In this document: in pieces, positions 1 to 6,491 of the stretch | How positions within the stretch are numbered: position 1 is the first letter of the stretch | Layout: every line of letters starts with the position of its first letter | From: Alphaproteobacteria bacterium | GTDB lineage: Bacteria; Pseudomonadota; Alphaproteobacteria; UBA2136; UBA6156 | Length of the DNA stretch: 8,032 bases | Assembly (NCBI GenBank): GCA_027490875.1 | Contig: JAIXXE010000004.1 | Location: forward strand, 1 to 8,032 | Direction of reading: 5' to 3' | Made by a program: the position numbers and the translations under genes | Notes under the pieces: generated by a model | Databases searched by the model: none | The model's input: only the letters and a program-made list of their open reading frames with translations | Told to the model about the DNA's origin: nothing

Positions 1-1069
1 GGGTATTGCCTTCAATGTTAATGCGGTTGACGTACACGCGGGGCCCCGGGGTAATGGCGTAGGTCAGGTCAACGCGGCGCTCGGCTTCGTTTTTCTGATA
101 GGTTGGCTTTACATCCAGGAAGGCAAAACCACGGGCACCCAACGCATCAATCAGTTTGTCGGTGGTGTCATCCACGCGTTTGGCATTGAACAGTTCGCCC
201 GCTTTCATCGTTACCACGCCTTTAAGGGCATTCACGTCCAGCCCCTCGGCTTCGGCTTGCAGGGCAACATCCACATTGCCAAAATCGTACTGAGGGCCTT
301 CAAAGACCGTATAGGTAATCACAAAATCTTTTTTATCGCGGGAGAGTTCGGCCACGCCGCTGGTAATCTGCACATCGGCATAGCCGCGCTGCAGATAGAA
401 CCGACGCAGCATATCACGGTCGACTTCCACCCGTGCCGGGTCGTAGGCATCGGCCGTGGAAATGAAGCGCCACCAGGTACTTTCCTTGGTGGCAATCACA
501 GCCTTGAGGTCGCTGTCGTTAAAGCGTCGATTTCCCACAAAATCAATCGAGGCAATCCGGCTCTTTTCACCTTCCTGAATGGCATAGATAACATCCACGC
601 GGTTTTGATCGCGCTGAATGAGCTGGGCCTTTACATCGGTGGTAAAGCGCCCACGGGCGCGGTAAGCCGCCTGCAGCGCTTGCACATCGGCCTGAACCTT
701 TTGCGGGCTGTAAATGGCCCGAGACTTCAGTTGGGTCAGCTCTTCAAGGCGTTTGGAGTCAAGCTCCTTATTGCCTTCAAAGACCACACGGTTGACCAAG
801 GGGTTTTCCACCACCGTCACCACAACCGCTCCGCTAGGCTGCTGGGATAGCTCTACGTTGGCAAACAGCCCCGTCGCATACAGGCTGCGAACCACGGCGG
901 CGGTTTGGGTTTCGTCAAACACTTCACCAGTCTTAAAGGGAAGATAGCTTAGAATCGTTGCCGCTTCCACGCGTTCGCTGCCGCGCACGGTAATTTCTGT
1001 AACAGTGGCGGCCCACAATGGGCTGCTTAAGGCAGACATCAAGGCAAGCATGGCAAGGCGTAGCATCAT
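1..1069 (-). CDS. bamA: Outer membrane protein assembly factor BamA, N-terminal part (cut by the window edge)
   Basis: BamA is the core of the BAM complex and folds beta-barrel proteins into the outer membrane. Reading the minus strand gives 356 codons before the edge. Residues 1-20 are a signal peptide (basic start, hydrophobic core, cleavage likely near LWA-A). POTRA domains follow at about 22-89, 90-170, 171-260 and 261-342, and a fifth begins near 343 with VYVNRINIEGNT, close to the strongly conserved start of BamA POTRA5. Each POTRA opens with the expected beta-strand plus G-N pattern (e.g. VVFEGN at 95-100, IDFVGN at 175-180). The barrel lies outside the window. I chose ATG 1069 over the adjacent ATG at 1066 because AGGA lies 6 bases before it. 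The gene is 54 bases downstream of rseP on the same strand, so probably cotranscribed. TamA shares POTRAs but normally has three, so BamA is much the better call. Confidence 0.95.
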   Translation of the reverse strand, partial: MMLRLAMLALMSALSSPLWAATVTEITVRGSERVEAATILSYLPFKTGEVFDETQTAAVVRSLYATGLFANVELSQQPSGAVVVTVVENPLVNRVVFEGNKELDSKRLEELTQLKSRAIYSPQKVQADVQALQAAYRARGRFTTDVKAQLIQRDQNRVDVIYAIQEGEKSRIASIDFVGNRRFNDSDLKAVIATKESTWWRFISTADAYDPARVEVDRDMLRRFYLQRGYADVQITSGVAELSRDKKDFVITYTVFEGPQYDFGNVDVALQAEAEGLDVNALKGVVTMKAGELFNAKRVDDTTDKLIDALGARGFAFLDVKPTYQKNEAERRVDLTYAITPGPRVYVNRINIEGNT

Positions 1070-1123
1070 CAAAATTCCTGTTGTTGCCGCTACTGTACAA
1101 ACAGCAGCCCCAAGAAGCAAGCC

Positions 1124-2320
1124 TTAGGGTGTGGCGCTGCTGCCACCTTGCGCAGCAGTCATCGCGGGCGGTACGGCTGGCACCCAGCCTAAACGCTTGA
1201 TGTCATTCCATGTGGCCAGTAAAGCCATAGCAAGCAAACAGGCCAGCCCGCCCCGCAGCGCCCATTCCTGCGCTCGTTCTCCTAACGGGCGGCCGCGCAG
1301 TCTTTCCAGCGCCAAAAACGCCAGATGCCCGCCATCCAATACTGGCAATGGCAACAGGTTGACGACGCACAGGTTAACCGAAATCAGCGCCGCCAGCATC
1401 AGCAGTGCATAAAGCCCGCTATGGGCGGTTTGCCCCGTAATATTGGCAATGCCTAAGGGGCCGGTAAGGTTTTCTACACTCATGGCGCCGGTGAACAGCC
1501 GGTAGACCGATTTTACCGTGAGCGCCGTGAGTTCATAGCTGCGTTCCAACGCGCGACTGGCGGCCTGCACCAGGCCGTGGGGTAGAACATCCACCGCCCC
1601 ACTGGGGGTAATGCCCATGCGGCCTACGGTATGAACTTCGCCAAAAATATCGGTGTGCTGCTGCACGCGGGGGGTTACCAACACCGTGCGCAGGGCGGCG
1701 TCGCGCTGCACTGTTAGCGCCAGCGGCTGCCCCCCGTTGGCCGAAACGACCTCCAGCAGCCCCGGCCACCCTGCCACGGCTTGGCCCTGAACCCCCACGA
1801 TGGTATCGCCCGGTTGCAGCAAGGTGGCGGCGGGGTAGTCGGGCAGCACGGTACCAACTTCGGCGCGCAGGCGTTGCTCGCCCAACCACCCAAAGGCTAA
1901 CCACAGCAGCAGCACACCGAGTACCGCGTTGGCCAAGGGGCCTGCCACCACCACCCACGCGCGTTGAGATACCGATTTGTTCATGAAGTGACCGACATCT
2001 TTGCTCTGGCTGCTGGCGCGGAGATCTTCCTGCCCAAGCATCTGTACGTACCCCCCCAGCGGCAGCCAGCCTATCTGCCAGCGGGTACCGTGGCGGTCGT
2101 GCCAATGCAGCCACGCCCGGCCAAAGCCAAGAGCAAATACCTGCACCTTAACCCCTACTTGCCGTGCGGCGAGGTAATGCCCCAGCTCGTGCACAAAAAT
2201 GAGAACACCCAACAGCAAGAGAAACAGCGTGACTGTTAACACAAAATCACCACCCGGAATTTGCTGCGCCCACTGGGCGAGGCTGGCCAAGGCGTCGGTT
2301 GGTACGGTGGGTGGAAGCAT
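1124..2320 (-). CDS. rseP: RIP metalloprotease RseP (site-2 protease family)
   Basis: This is an inner-membrane zinc protease that cuts transmembrane segments, typically anti-sigma factors and leftover signal peptides. The 398-residue product has a first membrane segment at about 27-43 running into the zinc-binding HELGH motif (H44, E45, H48). A second hydrophobic segment (about 121-145) contains GPLANAVLG. A single PDZ domain spans about 150-220 (LQPGDTIVGVQG at 168-179). The third zinc ligand is in the NLLPLPVLDGGH motif (D329), and the last membrane segment is at about 355-370. E. coli RseP is about 450 residues with two PDZ domains; one PDZ and this length match alphaproteobacterial members such as MmpA. 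ATG 2320 has AGGG 6 bases upstream and leaves the first membrane helix intact. The gene lies between uppS and bamA on the same strand. The natural substrate cannot be told from the sequence. Confidence 0.95.
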   Translation of the reverse strand: MLPPTVPTDALASLAQWAQQIPGGDFVLTVTLFLLLLGVLIFVHELGHYLAARQVGVKVQVFALGFGRAWLHWHDRHGTRWQIGWLPLGGYVQMLGQEDLRASSQSKDVGHFMNKSVSQRAWVVVAGPLANAVLGVLLLWLAFGWLGEQRLRAEVGTVLPDYPAATLLQPGDTIVGVQGQAVAGWPGLLEVVSANGGQPLALTVQRDAALRTVLVTPRVQQHTDIFGEVHTVGRMGITPSGAVDVLPHGLVQAASRALERSYELTALTVKSVYRLFTGAMSVENLTGPLGIANITGQTAHSGLYALLMLAALISVNLCVVNLLPLPVLDGGHLAFLALERLRGRPLGERAQEWALRGGLACLLAMALLATWNDIKRLGWVPAVPPAMTAAQGGSSATP

Positions 2321-2383
2321 GCAATACCCTACCAGAAACCTCAGCGCCGCAAAAGGCCCAACGCCCGAAGCGCTGGCATGCCT

Positions 2384-3091
2384 TTAGGCCTTGCCAAACC
2401 GACGGTCGCGGCCTGCATACCACGCCAAGGCTTCGTGCAGGTGCGTGGGGCCAAAGTCGGGCCAGAAGGTTGGGGTAAAATAAAGCTCGGTATAGGCCAG
2501 CTGCCATGGCATAAAGCCGCTAAGCCGCTGCTCGCCGCTGGTGCGGATGAGCAGGTCGGGGTTGGGGATGCCCGCAGTATCGAGCGCGCCTTCAAGGCTG
2601 GCAGGGGTAATCGGCGTGCCCGCAGCAGCCAACCCTTGCGCGGCCCGCACCAGTTCATCGTGGCCGCCGTAGTTCAGGGCAATCAACAGGGTGGTGCCGG
2701 TGTTGCCGGCGGTGCTGGCGGCGGCCTCGGCAATAATCTTGCGAATACTTGGCGACAGGCGGCTGTTCTCGGTGTGGTCGCCCAAAAACTGTAGCCGAAT
2801 ATTCTGGGCCTTCAGCCGATCCAGCTCTTTGGTGAAGTAGTGTTCCAGCAGGGCAAATAACCCTGTTACTTCTTCCACGCTGCGGCTCCAGTTCTCGGTA
2901 CTGAAGGCATAGAAGCTGGCGTAGGGCACTTGCAACCGCACCAGTTCTTCCACCAGCGCCTGCATGCTTTCCATGGCCGCCTTGTGGCCCGCCAAACGCG
3001 GCAGGCCTTGGCGGGTGGCCCAACGACCGTTGCCATCCATGATAAACGCAATATGCTTTAACTTGGGCTGAATCTTTGTGGCTTCGTTCAT
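2384..3091 (-). CDS. uppS: Isoprenyl transferase (undecaprenyl diphosphate synthase)
   Basis: This cis-prenyltransferase condenses farnesyl diphosphate with isopentenyl diphosphate to make the C55 carrier lipid for peptidoglycan and surface polysaccharides. From ATG 3091 the product is 235 residues, normal for the family. Visible motifs are HIAFIMDGNGRW (13-24, catalytic/Mg-binding D19), FYAFSTENW (60-68), ALNYGG (138-143) and the C-terminal DLLIRTSGEQRLS with WQLAYTELYF (179-205), which holds the conserved arginines and glutamate. An upstream in-frame ATG at 3139 would add 16 residues, but I reject it: the family starts shortly before the DGNGRW motif, AAGGGG lies 6 bases before ATG 3091, and the predicted transcription start (about 3131) falls downstream of 3139. 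rseP starts 63 bases after its stop. The usual neighbours cdsA and dxr are not there. Confidence 0.95.
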   Translation of the reverse strand: MNEATKIQPKLKHIAFIMDGNGRWATRQGLPRLAGHKAAMESMQALVEELVRLQVPYASFYAFSTENWSRSVEEVTGLFALLEHYFTKELDRLKAQNIRLQFLGDHTENSRLSPSIRKIIAEAAASTAGNTGTTLLIALNYGGHDELVRAAQGLAAAGTPITPASLEGALDTAGIPNPDLLIRTSGEQRLSGFMPWQLAYTELYFTPTFWPDFGPTHLHEALAWYAGRDRRFGKA

Positions 3092-3107
3092 GGAAAACCC
3101 CTTACAC

Positions 3108-3135
3108 TTGACTTTGTAAAAGTTCAATGTATACT
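3108..3135 (+). promoter_or_regulatory. Sigma-70-type promoter for the P-loop kinase gene
   Basis: The -35 box TTGACT (3108-3113) and the -10 box TATACT (3130-3135) are separated by 16 bases; each matches the consensus at 5 of 6 positions. Transcription would start near 3142, giving a leader of about 40 bases with AAGGGG (3170-3175) placed 6 bases before ATG 3182. It overlaps the uppS promoter on the other strand. The prediction is from sequence alone. Confidence 0.6.
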
Positions 3136-3137
3136 TC

Positions 3138-3167
3138 ATTATCAGTTAACTTTCTCCCGTTTCTCAA
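3138..3167 (-). promoter_or_regulatory. Sigma-70-type promoter for uppS-rseP-bamA
   Basis: On the minus strand the -35 box TTGAGA (3167-3162) and the -10 box GATAAT (3143-3138) are separated by 18 bases, each 5 of 6 to consensus. Transcription would start near 3131 and reach ATG 3091 after about 40 bases. The two -10 boxes of the divergent pair are only 2 bases apart, so two polymerases could hardly bind at once. Confidence 0.5.
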
Positions 3168-3181
3168 ACAAGGGGTGTGTC

Positions 3182-3655
3182 ATGATTAAGATCATGATGA
3201 TTGGAGTGCCTGGCTCTGGCAAAAGCCATATGGCCAGACATTTGGCCAAAGAAATTGACCTTACGATTCTTTCCTTGGCCCAAGCAAGAGCCAAGGTCTA
3301 TGGCGACATCAACGCGCCAGGGCCATGGGAGCCGGTGTGGGCCCAAGTGGAACAATGGGCCCAAGAGGCCGCGAAGAAAGTCGAGATGGGCCAGACTCAA
3401 GGCATCATCTACGACTCCCATAACTTGACGCCACAGAGTCGTGCCAGTGCGATGACAAAGCTCGATGCCCTCCTGCAATGCAACGCTGGTTGGAGTGCGG
3501 TATTCTGCGAAACCTATATTGGTCTATGCCTCGAGCGCCTCCAGCATGATGGGCGAGAGGTGAAACCTCGTGACCTCAGGCGTATGGCGCACCGTTTGGT
3601 GCCTCCCCGCCTTGCAGAAGGCTTCGAGCGCCTTGAAACAGTGACGCCGCCCTAG
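3182..3655 (+). CDS. Small P-loop NTPase, predicted kinase (AAA_33 / T4 polynucleotide kinase-like fold)
   Basis: The product is 157 residues. It opens with a Walker A loop GVPGSGKS (8-15, K14 and S15 binding the nucleotide phosphates and Mg). The segment GIIYDSHNLTPQSR (74-87) resembles the 'D-x-x-N-L-x-x-x-x-R' segment of polynucleotide-kinase-like P-loop kinases, with D78 as probable catalytic or Mg residue. A basic lid-like stretch lies at 119-138 (RLQHDGREVKPRDLRRM), and PPRLAEGFERLE near the end is also typical of these small kinases. I infer phosphotransfer to a nucleotide, nucleic-acid end or small molecule; the substrate is unknown. Such genes are common in phages and as scattered chromosomal genes. 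ATG 3182 has AAGGGG 6 bases upstream. It has its own promoter and terminator and sits between frr and uppS, which are normally neighbours, so it looks like a separate inserted unit. A non-kinase P-loop NTPase is possible. Confidence 0.8.
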   Translation: MIKIMMIGVPGSGKSHMARHLAKEIDLTILSLAQARAKVYGDINAPGPWEPVWAQVEQWAQEAAKKVEMGQTQGIIYDSHNLTPQSRASAMTKLDALLQCNAGWSAVFCETYIGLCLERLQHDGREVKPRDLRRMAHRLVPPRLAEGFERLETVTPP

Positions 3656-3673
3656 AGGCGGCGTTACGCTTTT
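3641..3673 (+). terminator. Rho-independent terminator of the kinase gene, between convergent genes
   Basis: An 11-bp stem (3641-3651 with 3657-3667, one G-T pair, core ACGCCGCC/GGCGGCGT) closes a 5-base loop CTAGA, followed by GC and TTTT (3670-3673). The stop codon TAG of the kinase gene (3653-3655) lies inside the loop. frr converges from the other side and ends at 3685; the T run in that direction is poor (TGTTTC), so termination of frr here is less certain. Confidence 0.7.
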
Positions 3674-3684
3674 AACCCTACCCC

Positions 3685-4227
3685 TTAAACCGTCACGATA
3701 TCCTTTTCCTTAATCACCAGCAGGTCATCCACCTGCTTGGTAAAGCTTTCAATTTCCTTTTCCACCACGTCCATGGCGCGTTTGGCGTCATCTTCACCCA
3801 AACCCTCATCCTTTTCGGCTTTTTTGATGGCATCCATGCCGTCGCGCCGAATGTTCCGAATCGCAATCCGCCCTTCTTCGGCAGCTTTGCGGGCCAGCTT
3901 CACCAATTCCTGGCGGCGTTGCTCGTTCAGTTCGGGCAAGGGTACGCGCACCAACTGGCCGTCGGTGGCAGGGTTCAAACCCAAGCCAGCATCCCGAATC
4001 GCCTTTTCCACCGCCGCAACCATGCCTTTGTCCCACACGTTCACGGTCAGCAGGCGGGCTTCGGCAGCCGTCACTGTCCCCACCTGATTGATGGGCATGC
4101 TGGCACCGTAGGCCTCCACCGTCACGCTGTCGAGCAACGCAGGGCTGGCACGGCCCGTGCGCAAGCCTGCAAACTCTTGTTTAAGGGCATTGATGGCGCC
4201 GTTGAGGCGTGGGGTTAAGTCCGACAT
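3685..4227 (-). CDS. frr: Ribosome recycling factor
   Basis: RRF, with EF-G, splits the post-termination ribosome so that subunits and mRNA are released. From ATG 4227 the product is 180 residues; the family is about 185. Characteristic sequences are ALKQEFAGLRTGRASPALLD near the N terminus (domain I helix), VEAYGASMPINQVGTV (domain II start), VRVPLPELNEQRRQELVK and the GRIAIRNIRRD helix. ATG 4227 is preceded by a strong AAGGAG with 6-base spacing. An upstream in-frame ATG at 4287 would add 20 residues that do not belong to the family, so I reject it. Normally frr follows pyrH and precedes uppS. Here the next gene upstream is rnr, divergently arranged, and downstream is the convergent kinase gene, so frr is probably transcribed alone. 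Confidence 0.96.
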   Translation of the reverse strand: MSDLTPRLNGAINALKQEFAGLRTGRASPALLDSVTVEAYGASMPINQVGTVTAAEARLLTVNVWDKGMVAAVEKAIRDAGLGLNPATDGQLVRVPLPELNEQRRQELVKLARKAAEEGRIAIRNIRRDGMDAIKKAEKDEGLGEDDAKRAMDVVEKEIESFTKQVDDLLVIKEKDIVTV

Positions 4228-4285
4228 GGTAAGCTCCTTGTTCTGGGCCGCACCATGCGCAGGCGTGGTGCTGGCGTCAAGCCCC

Positions 4286-4300
4286 AAGGTAAGGTAAGGT
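4286..4300 (+). repeat. Three tandem copies of AAGGT just upstream of rnr
   Basis: AAGGT occurs three times head to tail, ending 10 bases before the rnr start codon. AAGG resembles a ribosome-binding core, but even the last copy is somewhat far from ATG 4311; the GGGG at 4303-4306 is closer (4 bases). It may act as a weak or length-variable binding site, or be chance. Confidence 0.5.
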
Positions 4301-4310
4301 TTGGGGTATT

Positions 4311-6170
4311 ATGCGTCGTCGCTCTGCCTCTCCAAGGCCAACCCAGAAAAATTTGCCCGTCAAGCGCAGCTACCAAGCTCCGGCTGTACCGCCTACCTTG
4401 GTAGCCGAAGTGGTGCCGGTTGGCGCTATGCTGTGTGGCCGCGTGCTGCACCGCGATTTGGCAGGAATAGAATGGCACCTCCATGCCCCAAAAGGCCTGA
4501 CCCTGCACGCGGGGCAGTTTGTGAAAGGCACGCCGCACCCTACCGAACGCGCCTTGCTGCTGGTCACCGAGGTTGTCATTCCGGCGCGGGCGGCGGTGGC
4601 GGCGGCGGTGGCCAACCACGCCTTACCCCACCATTTTGAACCCACTGAAGAAGTAGCGGCCGCCGCCCTTCCCGCTTATCGGTACAAAGTGCAAGAAGCC
4701 CGTAACGAGGCGCGTGAGGATTGGCGCAGCCTGCCGTTTGTGACCATCGACGGCGAGGATGCCAAGGATTTTGACGACGCCGTGTGGGCTGCCCCTTGGA
4801 ATGAGAGCGGTACGACAGGTGGCTTTCATGTCCGCGTGGCGATTGCCGATGTCGCGCATTACGTGGCCGCAGGCAGCGTGCTGGATGCATTGGCCCGTAC
4901 CCGCGGCAACAGCACCTACTTCCCCGGTGCAGTCATCCCCATGCTGCCCGAGCGCCTTAGCAACGACCTTTGCAGCCTTAACCCCCATACCGTCAAACCC
5001 GTGCTGGCCGCGGAACTGTGGCTGAATGCAGTGGGCGACCTGCACCATTACCGCTTCTGCCGCGCCGTGATTCATTCGGCCAAGCGCTGTACCTATAATG
5101 AGGTACAGGCACACCTGAATGGCACCCACCTGTTGCCCGCTGCGCTCCACGGCACGATGCAACAGCTGCATGCGGCCTTTCTGGCGCTGCTGAAGCAACG
5201 GGAAGCCCGTGGGGCAATCACCCTTGATGTGCCCGAACTGGCCTTGACGCTGGATGCCCACGGGGCCGTGACCGGTGCCGCCGCCCGCCCACGGTTGGCC
5301 GCCCACATGCTGATTGAGGAACTGATGATTGCCGCCAACGTGGCCGCAGCCACGGCGCTAAGTACCGGCTGTGCCGACACCCGCCCCGGCCAGCCCCGGC
5401 AGCACCACGCTGGCCAAGGCGTGTACCGCGTGCATGCGCAGCCCAGTAAGGAAAAGCTGGAGAGCCTGCGGGCGGTTCTCACCCCCCTGGGCTTTACCGC
5501 CCCACCACCCAACGGCAGGCCGGCGACGTGGGCCGCGTTGGCCGCACGGGTGCAAGGGCACCCAGCCGCCCCGACTCTACAAAAGGCCCTGTTACAAGCC
5601 CAGATGCAAGCCCAATACGCCACCGATAACATTGGGCACTTTGGCCTTGCCCTCCCGCTTTACACTCACTTTACCAGCCCAATCCGGCGCTATGCCGACC
5701 TGCTGGTGCACCGCGCCTTGCTGGCGATGCTTGACAAGGATACACCGGCAAGCCCAGCGATGGAGACACTTTGTGCAGGCATGAACCTGTGCGAACGCCG
5801 CAGCCAACAGGCCGAATGGGAAGCCCGCGACCGCCTGCTGGCGGGTTGGCTGACCAGCCGCGTGGGCGAGGTTTTTAGTGCCACCGTGACCGGTGTGGCG
5901 CCGTTTGGCTGCTTTGTGGCCTTGGGCGATACGGGGGCAGAAGCCCTGCTGCCCAAATGGAAGCTGGAGGGATATATGTTCATTGGTGGGCAGCAAGCCT
6001 TTCGGCGCGTGCAGGGCGGTAAAGGGCTGCTGCGGTGCGGCAGCGCGGTGCAGGTGGTGTTGTTACAGGCCGATTTTGCCGCAGGGCGGCTGACGGTTGG
6101 GTTAGCCCCCAGTGCTGGCCAGCGTACCCGCACAGCAGCCCCCTTGACGCGCCCCCCCAAACGGCGCTAG
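4311..6170 (+). CDS. rnr: Ribonuclease R (RNB-family 3'-5' exoribonuclease), short form
   Basis: RNase R degrades structured RNA one nucleotide at a time from the 3' end. The product has 619 residues. Residues about 35-93 look like a single cold-shock/OB-type RNA-binding region. The RNB catalytic domain spans about 140-470, with the metal-binding motif TIDGEDAKDFDDAV (145-158; D147, D153, D155, D156), the MLPERLSNDLCSLNP block (211-225), LIEELMIAAN (334-343), YRVHAQPSKEKLE (372-384) and HFTSPIRRYADL (453-464). An S1 domain occupies about 518-598, followed by a short basic tail. E. coli RNase R has about 813 residues, with an N-terminal helix-turn-helix region, two cold-shock domains and a long basic tail, so this is a trimmed form. 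About 15 extra residues (about 351-369) lie before YRVH. RNase II is less likely, given the RNase R-type motifs. The start at 4311 has no strong ribosome-binding site. Confidence 0.93.
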   Translation: MRRRSASPRPTQKNLPVKRSYQAPAVPPTLVAEVVPVGAMLCGRVLHRDLAGIEWHLHAPKGLTLHAGQFVKGTPHPTERALLLVTEVVIPARAAVAAAVANHALPHHFEPTEEVAAAALPAYRYKVQEARNEAREDWRSLPFVTIDGEDAKDFDDAVWAAPWNESGTTGGFHVRVAIADVAHYVAAGSVLDALARTRGNSTYFPGAVIPMLPERLSNDLCSLNPHTVKPVLAAELWLNAVGDLHHYRFCRAVIHSAKRCTYNEVQAHLNGTHLLPAALHGTMQQLHAAFLALLKQREARGAITLDVPELALTLDAHGAVTGAAARPRLAAHMLIEELMIAANVAAATALSTGCADTRPGQPRQHHAGQGVYRVHAQPSKEKLESLRAVLTPLGFTAPPPNGRPATWAALAARVQGHPAAPTLQKALLQAQMQAQYATDNIGHFGLALPLYTHFTSPIRRYADLLVHRALLAMLDKDTPASPAMETLCAGMNLCERRSQQAEWEARDRLLAGWLTSRVGEVFSATVTGVAPFGCFVALGDTGAEALLPKWKLEGYMFIGGQQAFRRVQGGKGLLRCGSAVQVVLLQADFAAGRLTVGLAPSAGQRTRTAAPLTRPPKRR

Positions 6171-6181
6171 ATACCGCCATC

Positions 6182-6207
6182 AAGCATCCCCGCGCGGGAT
6201 GCTTTTT
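6182..6207 (+). terminator. Rho-independent terminator after rnr
   Basis: A perfect 9-bp stem AAGCATCCC (6182-6190) / GGGATGCTT (6196-6204) with loop CGCGC, followed by a T run (6203-6207). It begins 12 bases after the rnr stop codon and ends 31 bases before the first possible secE start. Confidence 0.85.
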
Positions 6208-6238
6208 GATGCCACGCAACCAACCAGGGAGCACCCCG

Positions 6239-6466
6239 ATGGCCGAACAAACAAATAATAATCAAGGATTTAACATGGCGACCAGCCTGCGTTTCTGGCG
6301 CGATGTGCGCAGCGAGCTTAACCGCGTGACCTGGCCTTCGATGCCCGACACCCGCCGCATGACACTGATGGTGTTTGTGTTGGTAACCATCATTGGTCTG
6401 TTTTTGCTCAGTGTCGACCTGCTGATTGGCGCAGGCCTCAGCTGGTTGCTGGGCCTTAACCTGTAA
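6239..6466 (+). CDS. secE: Preprotein translocase subunit SecE
   Basis: SecE clamps SecY in the inner-membrane SecYEG channel. The 75-residue product has the short bacterial form: an amphipathic segment FWRDVRSELNRVTWPS (28-43, with the hallmark ELxxVTWP), then one transmembrane helix at about 50-73. Two starts are credible. ATG 6239 has AGGGAG with 7-base spacing; ATG 6275 has AAGGA with 6-base spacing and gives 63 residues, nearer the usual alphaproteobacterial length. The extra 12 residues are asparagine/glutamine-rich. I list the longer form; the shorter could be the true one. nusG follows 25 bases later on the same strand, the classic pair. The rnr terminator lies directly upstream, and no tRNA-Trp gene, often found before secE, is present. 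Confidence 0.93.
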   Translation: MAEQTNNNQGFNMATSLRFWRDVRSELNRVTWPSMPDTRRMTLMVFVLVTIIGLFLLSVDLLIGAGLSWLLGLNL

Positions 6467-6491
6467 AATTTAGAGAAGAGAAGACACAATC

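Noticed and set aside
257..850. Long plus-strand open frame of 197 codons opposite bamA
   Set aside because: The minus strand encodes a complete signal peptide and POTRA series in this region; the plus frame matches no family that I recognise and is a shadow of GC-rich coding DNA.
1533..2114. Minus-strand frame of 193 codons overlapping rseP in another frame
   Set aside because: Arginine/alanine/glycine-rich composition typical of an out-of-frame read; rseP motifs are all in the other frame.
2342..2375. CAGCGC/GCGCTG inverted repeat between uppS and rseP as a terminator
   Set aside because: Only 6 bp with a 22-base loop and no T run; not convincing, and the genes are likely cotranscribed.
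4307..4312. TATTAT as a -10 box for rnr
   Set aside because: It overlaps the start codon itself, so a transcript from it would lack the chosen start; no matching -35 box was found.
4623..5306. Minus-strand frame of 227 codons opposite rnr
   Set aside because: The RNB catalytic motifs lie on the plus strand over the same bases; no independent start signal or recognisable domain.
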